Assembly: GCF_000003605.2 (NCBI RefSeq)
Contig: NW_003151285.1
Coordinates: 19,816-33,274, forward strand
Direction: 5' to 3'
Length of the DNA stretch: 13,459 bases
Source: Saccoglossus kowalevskii
Lineage: Eukaryota; Hemichordata; Enteropneusta; Harrimaniidae
Part shown: one piece after another, positions 7,853-13,459 of the stretch
Position numbering within the stretch: position 1 is the stretch's first letter
Layout: the number at the start of each line of letters is the position of its first letter
Position numbers and translations under genes: made by a program
The notes under the pieces: generated by a model
What the model saw: only the letters and a program-made list of their open reading frames with translations
Databases searched by the model: none
Told to the model about the DNA's origin: nothing

Positions 7853-8239
7853 ATGCAGTCTGTAAAATACTATTCTATCAAACGTTTTTATCTCCATGAT
7901 GCCACACTGTTCGTTTTTTCGACATTTACAGCCATTGCTGTCTCTTCTGCCGTTTTCGGTGTTTATGAGCTAATTTTATGTGTACGTGCGAAACAGTCTT
8001 CCGAACATAATAACGTGTGTTTGGAAGGCAGGGCAAACTGTACTCTGATTTATATTGCTGATCCAACTCAGAACCGCTCTCATGCGAGGCAAACACGACA
8101 ACAGCTTTACTATCGCCACGCTGGTCGTTGTGCGCAAAGTGTCTGCTTCAGCAATGTGCATTGCCCTGTATTATACAGCACGTACTACAAGAAAGACTTG
8201 TACAGGCAAACACACACGGAAAGATTCTTTTGTCATTAG
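7853..8239 (+). CDS. 128-codon ORF, one membrane segment, Cys-rich tail
   Basis: This is the longest open frame in the window. After MQSVKYYSIKRFYLHD a hydrophobic stretch (about residues 17-44, TLFVFSTFTAIAVSSAVFG onward) could be a membrane anchor. The rest carries seven more cysteines, including RCAQSVCFSNVHC, and two N-glycosylation sequons (NCT, NRS). It would look like a small type II membrane protein if real. A good acceptor (ttttttcgacatttacag) ends near 7931, so a terminal exon from there is an alternative. ATTAAA at about 8266 lies shortly after the stop. Against it: other frames, including minus-strand 7976-8161, are also open here, the region is simply GC-richer, and no family is recognised. 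Confidence 0.25.
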   Translation: MQSVKYYSIKRFYLHDATLFVFSTFTAIAVSSAVFGVYELILCVRAKQSSEHNNVCLEGRANCTLIYIADPTQNRSHARQTRQQLYYRHAGRCAQSVCFSNVHCPVLYSTYYKKDLYRQTHTERFFCH

Positions 8240-10230
8240 TTTGCATGTAGACAGGAAGTAGTCCCATTAAAGATGAAGTAGTGAATTAGAAAATGCATAA
8301 TCACTATAGATATTTTAGGAATATGTAAATTGACGCTCATTTGTACATGGCTCTGGAAACAACAAAAGTATTTTTTATGCCATAGTGAGAATACTGAACA
8401 ACAGTGATTCTTAATGAGAGAAATTGGAAGCAAATTAAAAAAATGACATTGTAACGTTTCTATCACTATGATACAAATGTTCTTCAAATAGCAATGATCC
8501 TTTAGAATACATGGGCATTCACATCACTAATGGGAATGACGAATACTAGAGGGTTATTGTGAAGCCTCAATTATCTTATACAGCTTTATATTAAGAAATC
8601 ATTGAGGACTAGCAGGTGGTATGTGACCCGGTCACGTATAAAATACGATTAACTCTATATAGTAGTCAACAATTTGAACTAATCGAATGGTTTGGCGCGA
8701 TACGATGCCTCCACATCTCAACGAATATGAAGGAAATAGAAGACTGAAATATGATTTTCTAAGGATCAGTATTTCTAAATTACAAAAAAGAATGTAAATG
8801 TTACTATGATTATGTAGTGTTATGTGATTTCTTATACCGTTAATTTAAACATACGATGACATAAAACCCTAATAATATTATATTGCTCGACAATACAAGT
8901 TAGAAAACTATGTCCATGGTATAGCCTAAGACGACTGCGTCATGTCGTTAGATTTTTGATTTACAATATAAGAGCGTGAGAATTGTTTCAATATATGATA
9001 GGGTTCGAGTAGAACAAACACATCACCATGTTTTGCGACGCAACTGTAATTTAAGCTGACAGTGATATATACAGTTACCTATCATTGATTTTAGTGTATA
9101 GAATCACTCAACAGCATCACACGAACAATTACACATTGGGCGTATCCATTTAAACACATCGCATGACATATACCAGGTGGAAGCAGGAGAAGAATTAAAA
9201 ATGTTAGGGAGTTATTACGCCCTGAACCATAACTGTCTATTTCAGGATTAATCGTTTCAAGATATTCGATAGACACATATATCAACTATATGTAGAATAT
9301 GGTCTTGGTAATTACATAATCATTAATATCGTGCACATTAAGTTCATATAGGAAATGCGGCACGAAAAAAGATTGAAGGAATCTGACGTGCCTACTGACA
9401 CCCCACATGATAACAACGATTAAATAATTTAGCATTTTTTCTCTTTTACAAGTAACGTTTTCTTTACATTACACTAAGTGTATTGTCATATCTACTTAAC
9501 GAGTTTGTTCGAAATGATGTTGAAATTCAATACAACTTCTATGCGGTAATAGCCATGGTGCACGTGTATATTACGTTCGATCTCGATTGGTTCAGTGATG
9601 CTTGTAAACACTAGAAGACAAATTTATAAAAATTTAGTGTACAAATTATTTTATTAATTGTTACACGAATAAATACAAACAGACAAAAATGTTCGTAACA
9701 ATGACTGTTGGCATAGCGATAAACACAACGTTAAACTTATTACACACCATCATACGACATTAAAAAAACACATTAAAGCTATACACACCATTCCTGATTG
9801 ACGCTTAACCTCATCAACAACTTCAGATCAATAAAACTAAGGACTCTCTTAGTAAATCTATGTCTGATAAAACAGGTGTTTATAATGTCAACAATACATT
9901 TTGTAACGATCGTGTTATTTGCTTTTTGATATAGTGTTGGTCATATCTCCGTCGTTCTAGCTAAATGTTAGTGATTGGCGAAGTTCAAGTTAGCAATCTG
10001 TTTCTCCTTCACACCATACACGGAACCCACATAAACGTATGGTGTACAATAAAATGTGGCTATTTTTATTTTTAATTTCGTTTGACCCACGCCTAGTGCC
10101 TAATTTCCTGTGCCACAATTCATGCTGTTATGTCAAATACATTTGTTTCGTTTACGAGTACATACTCAGTCACAGTGGGAGAGAATCGTGGATTACACCT
10201 AAGGACACTATTCATCAGTCACGGAACTAA
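8240..10230. other. AT-rich stretch, nothing assignable
   Basis: I see no supported gene, RNA or repeat. Minus-strand frames at 8236-8487 and 9091-9285 and a plus-strand frame at 10039-10230 are open but AT-driven, without splice or start support. The 9091-9285 frame includes a leucine-rich run (TFLILLLLPPGICHA) but no Met in the right place. The 10039 frame begins with a short hydrophobic run and CHNSCC, probably chance. Confidence 0.55.
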
Positions 10231-10266
10231 GAATTATATCCAGCGCAATGTAATAAAACATCTTTC

Positions 10267-10443
10267 CTAGCAGGGGACGCCTTCTTTTCCAGTATCATTA
10301 GCCTTTGTCATTTTATCTACATAGTGACCTTGTGGTGCGTTCTCGACATAGCAAAAGTACAGTTCTTCATTGGGGCAGTCATTCACTACATCATTACGAC
10401 GAAGACCGAACGTCGCATGACATTGTCGCAATTGTGAGGCAAA
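10267..10443 (-). CDS. Best coding candidate inside the GC island
   Basis: This 58-codon minus-strand frame (TGA at 10446-10444 to TAG at 10269-10267) includes RRNDVVNDCPNEELYFCYVE and APQGHYVDKMTKANDTGKEG. Its codons favour purines in first position (AAT GAT GTA GTG AAT GAC and so on), as in true coding DNA, and it has four cysteines. There is no start codon and only a moderate acceptor (gtcttcgtcgtaatgatgtag, near 10386). The frame upstream at 10592-10386 on the same strand is offset, so a broken gene or transposon with a frameshift is possible. No family is recognised. Confidence 0.25.
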   Translation of the reverse strand, partial: FASQLRQCHATFGLRRNDVVNDCPNEELYFCYVENAPQGHYVDKMTKANDTGKEGVPC

Positions 10444-10474
10444 TCACATAGGAGAACATTTAAAATAATGGCCG

Positions 10475-10564
10475 CTCTCGGTATGAAGCCAATTGCGCAC
10501 GCAAAAAACTCTTCATTTCGGGTGATTGGGTACCTGCCATTCAGAGAATTGAGTTGATTGTCTT
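10475..10564 (+). other. 29-codon small ORF with strong start context
   Basis: aataATGGCC (A at -3, G at +4) starts a 29-codon frame beginning MAALGMKPIAHAKNSSFRV and ending ELS. It is antisense to the minus-strand frame 10592-10386. It is too short to claim as a gene. Confidence 0.12.
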
Positions 10565-10592
10565 GTTGCTTCCACTCAAAACGCCAAAGGGC

Positions 10593-11482
10593 TTACAGTT
10601 GTGTAAAAACCAAAAGATTGTACATTGTGTAGCAATCTATAACGAAAGACGCCAAGCGCATTTAGAATTATTCCCATGAATGTTGTTACTAGACATATAA
10701 TTTTTTATTCACACGCATTATAATGGTTAAGGAAAATCCTTGAAATCGGACATTCTATTTCACTTGTATTAAAGGAGATATGTTTTGATTTTGCAAAATG
10801 TACAACCATCTTAAAAAAAATTGCTCTTTTCAATCATACCATGCAAAAGGCACCATGTGTAAAGTACACAATTTGAAAATTAGTTTCAGAATTGTAGAAA
10901 GAATAAAATATACAATTGAGTGAGGTAGATTACATTTAAGCTTATATATAAATCAACTCAATTAAAGTCATGTCCTTGCGCAGAAAACACAAATGAACCT
11001 AACTAACATATGTAGTTGGTTCACAACCACAGTAATAAGAGTAAACAAATATTGACAGTAAAGATTGTGTGAATAAACATACATGATATTATGCATATAT
11101 GTCTTAATGTCCGTATAATAAAACGTATACATTACAGTTTTTGCAAAATAAAACATTTTTGTGTTTGGCTTAGTAACCGAGTTTAATATAAAACTTAAGC
11201 ATTGTAATGACATATGTTTGTCATGCATGCAAAAACTGAAGTCACTGGTATGAAAAAAATACAAAAATGAATTAATGACAATATTTCATATATCAAAACA
11301 TATACAAATTTGGAGAGCAATTGTAAAATTATTGATCATCTGTGATACTGAATAAATTCACGTCACTTTGTACTGTGATACATATACGGAAGATGTAAAT
11401 TACAACATTCAAACATGTTACAATTTATACTGTAATGGATCAAAATATCCATCTGTTTTAGCCATGGTATCTTTATGGGAAT
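10593..11482. other. AT-rich stretch, nothing assignable
   Basis: No gene or repeat is supported. A minus-strand frame at 10968-11264 begins just upstream of a fair acceptor (tttttttcataccag, near 11246-11248) but is rich in Tyr, Ile, Met and His from AT-rich codons. Confidence 0.55.
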
Positions 11483-11634
11483 GACCTTCCAATGTACCCC
11501 CTCTGATCCAAAATTGATCCTAAATGTGCCCTTCTTGTAAACACCTATAGTTATCCAGAGGAGCTTATACAAATTAGGGGACTGGAGGATTAAGGTTAGA
11601 GTTAGGATTAGGGGTGGGAGTATATTGGAAAGTC
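11483..11634. mobile_element. Foldback (MITE-like) element with imperfect inverted ends
   Basis: GACCTTCCAATGTACCCCC (11483-11501) and the reverse complement of GGGAGTATATTGGAAAGTC (11616-11634) agree at 16 of 19 positions. Similarity continues inward (left tctgatcc, right complement cccctaatcc), giving ends of about 30 bp on a body of about 150 bp. The right part includes degenerate TTAGG-like units (11588-11614). There is no transposase and no clear target-site duplication. A minus-strand frame (11363-11572, includes KKGTFRINFGSEGVHWKVIP) reads through it and is probably incidental. Confidence 0.45.
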
Positions 11635-11842
11635 TTTTCCCCTTTCCGAGTAGTTATCACTAACACTTTCCTAGCAATGCTTAACAATCATTGTCTATCA
11701 ATTATACAAATAAAGCACAGCTGTTGAAATAACTGATATATAAGTCATCGCGGACATGAAAAACCCATATGGAATTGGTAATCAAAATAGCATGCACTAT
11801 TATTAATGCATTTCATCGAACCGTTGTACATTTTACAGATGT

Positions 11843-11900
11843 AATTCAATAACAGACATACGCACACGTTATAGTTGAAAATACAATTCAATAACAGACA
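11843..11900. repeat. 16-bp direct repeat, 42-bp offset
   Basis: AATTCAATAACAGACA occurs at 11843-11858 and again at 11885-11900. This suggests a decayed local tandem duplication; only two copies are visible. Confidence 0.75.
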
Positions 11901-12575
11901 CACATATGACAAACAGTTCATGCATCATTAGTTAGGTTAGAGCTGAATAACAATAATAATTTATAGATGTGCCAAACGTTCTTGAAATTCAGCTTCTACG
12001 TAGGGTTAACGCCAATAGCGGACGAATGGGTTGTACAATCGAACGCTACAGTGATTTTGCATTGAGCCCCAAGTACCTTGTCAAAGAAACGGAATGAGTT
12101 TTTTGTACGCGTAACTTTTAAAAAACCTTTTTGATTTCTATTTGTGAATAAAACTATGTACCTAAATATAATTTGTTTAAATGTGTATTCATACTTCTAT
12201 TAGTTTAATCGAGCAGAACACGAAGAATGTGGCTTCAATATTCAATAAATAACAGGAAACAGTGAATCTATAACATGTATCGACGGATTGTTTTCCAACC
12301 TTCATCTACTCATTTAAGACATTAACAACATCCTTGTCACGAGATCGTTGTTCCGAGGCTAGTAATAATATATTTGCGGTATTGTACGGGGTAATTTTAT
12401 CCTACCATACTATGCAAATTCAAAATAAGGAATAAATACGCGCGTAAACGTCCTCTAGCAATAAAAACAAACATGACTGACACCGGGTTTGACTGGTTAC
12501 TAGTATGTTCAAATTTATTTTTAGTTCGGCATTCCAATTATATTTTCTTGGAAGGAAAAGATGTAAGGTTATCAT
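11901..12575. other. AT-rich stretch, nothing assignable
   Basis: No gene is supported. The tail of this region leads into the dyad at 12576. The plus-strand frame 12505-12705 runs across the dyad and is open partly because of it. Confidence 0.5.
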
Positions 12576-12685
12576 GAGGATACCTCAAATCAAGCACATA
12601 GACAGTACGCCTTTGCATCAAGCTCCGCTGCACGTCGATCGATACACCCGCTGTACTGTCCTCGTACATACTTTGAGGTGTCCTC
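12576..12685. repeat. Symmetric 110-bp interrupted dyad
   Basis: The left arm is GAGGATACCTCAAA (12576-12589), an 11-bp unpaired spacer and GACAGTAC (12601-12608). The right arm mirrors it exactly in spacing: GTACTGTC (12653-12660), 11 bp, TTTGAGGTGTCCTC (12672-12685). There is one mismatch in 22 arm positions. The 44-bp loop is GC-richer than its surroundings and contains cgatcgat. It ends 9 bp before the compound microsatellite, suggesting a non-autonomous element with a tandem-repeat tail, or a structured RNA. Confidence 0.7.
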
Positions 12686-12694
12686 TTACAATAC

Positions 12695-12818
<124 letters not shown>

Positions 12819-12819
12819 T

Positions 12820-13459
12820 ACGTGGAATCCATCCAAGGTAATAAAAATCCATGATAGCAAAACATGATTTGCATTACATTAACATTTTTTCAACGTACAT
12901 GCCATTTAAAAGTTAGTTGTATCAATCATAATATTAAGATGTTGCCCCAGCGTGAGGAATAGATTTTAATAAATATATATCGCAATCAGTTTAATTGTAA
13001 AACAAAATTGAGCCATATATCTTATGCTACATACATAACATAACATAAATATCACATACAGAAATAACATGTTTATTCTTAACTTGTGTTATATATCATA
13101 AGAGTTCAAAATGCTTTTCTTTGCTGAATTGCCTTTTTCCGGCGATCTCATCAGACAATTCTAATTTATAACACATCCGCATTACATTACGTCATGTCGG
13201 TAATTTGATTGAACCTATCACGCAATTTAAGATTTTGACGTCATCATTTGATGATTTGACAAGCTATTTTTGTAATGTGTTCTAAATATGGTAAATCACA
13301 ATGATTTCACTGTACATCGATCGATGGACTCAGACATTCACCAACAGTTTGTAATTCTAGCCTGGAATTGAAAGGGGACACTGTAAGCGGACATCAGACT
13401 TGTCTAAACAAATTGCGATTCTAATATCACATCACAAATACAGTAAACCACACACATGA
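12820..13459. other. AT-rich right edge, nothing coding
   Basis: No gene is supported. It includes an ATAAC-type short repeat (about 13033-13048), a palindrome CATCGATCGATG at about 13315-13326 and a fair minus-strand acceptor (cccctttcaattccag, 13364-13362) that opens only a short frame. Confidence 0.5.
13236..13243. promoter_or_regulatory. Consensus CRE palindrome TGACGTCA
   Basis: A full palindromic CRE (CREB/ATF-type site), with a one-mismatch version TTACGTCA at 13188-13195. A TCATCA/TGATGA inverted repeat follows immediately. No gene start is visible beside it, so regulatory use is only a possibility. Confidence 0.3.

Larger units (their letters stand above)
10231..10592. other. GC-raised island with long frames on both strands
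   Basis: Three overlapping frames of 58-68 codons are open here: plus 10231-10437 (includes AFFSSIISLCHFIYIVTLWC, membrane-like), minus 10592-10386 (starts ALWRFEWKQQDNQLNSLNGR) and minus 10443-10267. None has an early Met. Such an island in AT-rich DNA suggests a former or present exon, or an old transposable element; which strand is meaningful cannot be settled by eye. Confidence 0.5.

Noticed and set aside
8236-8487. Minus-strand 83-residue ORF
   Set aside because: AT-driven composition (Ile, Phe, His, Cys), no promoter, splice or poly(A) support.
9001-9012. GGTTCGAGTAG as a Pol III B box
   Set aside because: The 3' half deviates from the consensus and no A box or tRNA fold is visible.
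10039-10230. Plus-strand ORF starting with a hydrophobic run and a CHNSCC motif (toxin-like appearance)
   Set aside because: The hydrophobic run is short, later residues are not cysteine-framework-like, and there is no promoter or splice evidence.
660-12460. 13-mer aaacgtcctctag shared by about 671-683 and 12446-12458
   Set aside because: About one such match is expected by chance in a window of this length, and the flanks do not align.

Overview
The window looks like AT-rich (roughly one third G+C by eye), gene-poor nuclear DNA of an animal, most likely an invertebrate. Evidence: no bacterial-style gene packing; long stretches closed in all six frames; several microsatellites, (AT)n, (GAAT)n, (AAAC)n and (TAAA)n/(TCAA)n; good eukaryotic splice-site consensus; AATAAA hexamers; a possible SINE remnant and foldback elements. 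I cannot name the species. No rRNA, complete tRNA, CRISPR or prokaryotic element is visible. Everything protein-coding here is predicted from sequence alone; no product matched a family with confidence.

The best gene model is on the minus strand. A TATA box at 5792-5799 lies upstream of a leader with no ATG. At 5633 a well-placed ATG opens 38 codons that encode a signal peptide, ending in phase 0 at a strong donor (CAG|GTAGGA). About 2.8 kb further on, a pyrimidine-rich acceptor at 2720-2722 opens a 55-codon phase-0 terminal exon in a local GC peak. Its stop is followed about 75 nt later by overlapping AATAAA signals. Spliced, this predicts a 93-residue secreted, cysteine-containing peptide. 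Two other candidate minus-strand exons exist: a cysteine-rich terminal-type exon at 4945-4794, whose phase does not fit exon 1, and an 18-codon phase-0 exon at 2082-2029, which does.

Divergently, a plus-strand TATA box (6228-6233) precedes an ATG in strong context at 6280 with a 51-codon ORF. If both promoters are real, 5765-6260 is a bidirectional promoter of about 500 bp with CCAAT and CRE-half motifs on the minus-strand side. To its right are three islands of raised GC with open frames: 6951-7145, 7853-8239 (128 codons, the longest in the window) and 10231-10592 (long frames on both strands). Each could be an exon, an old transposon piece or chance.

Transposon-like features: a short minus-strand peptide matching the GVxQGDPL reverse-transcriptase signature (2400-2374); a possible SINE remnant with a Pol III B box (6549-6650); a foldback element with imperfect inverted ends (11483-11634); and a symmetric 110-bp dyad abutting the compound microsatellite (12576-12818). 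The remaining sequence, 146-1856, most of 2776-4793, 8240-10230, 10593-11482 and 11901-12575, holds nothing I can assign.
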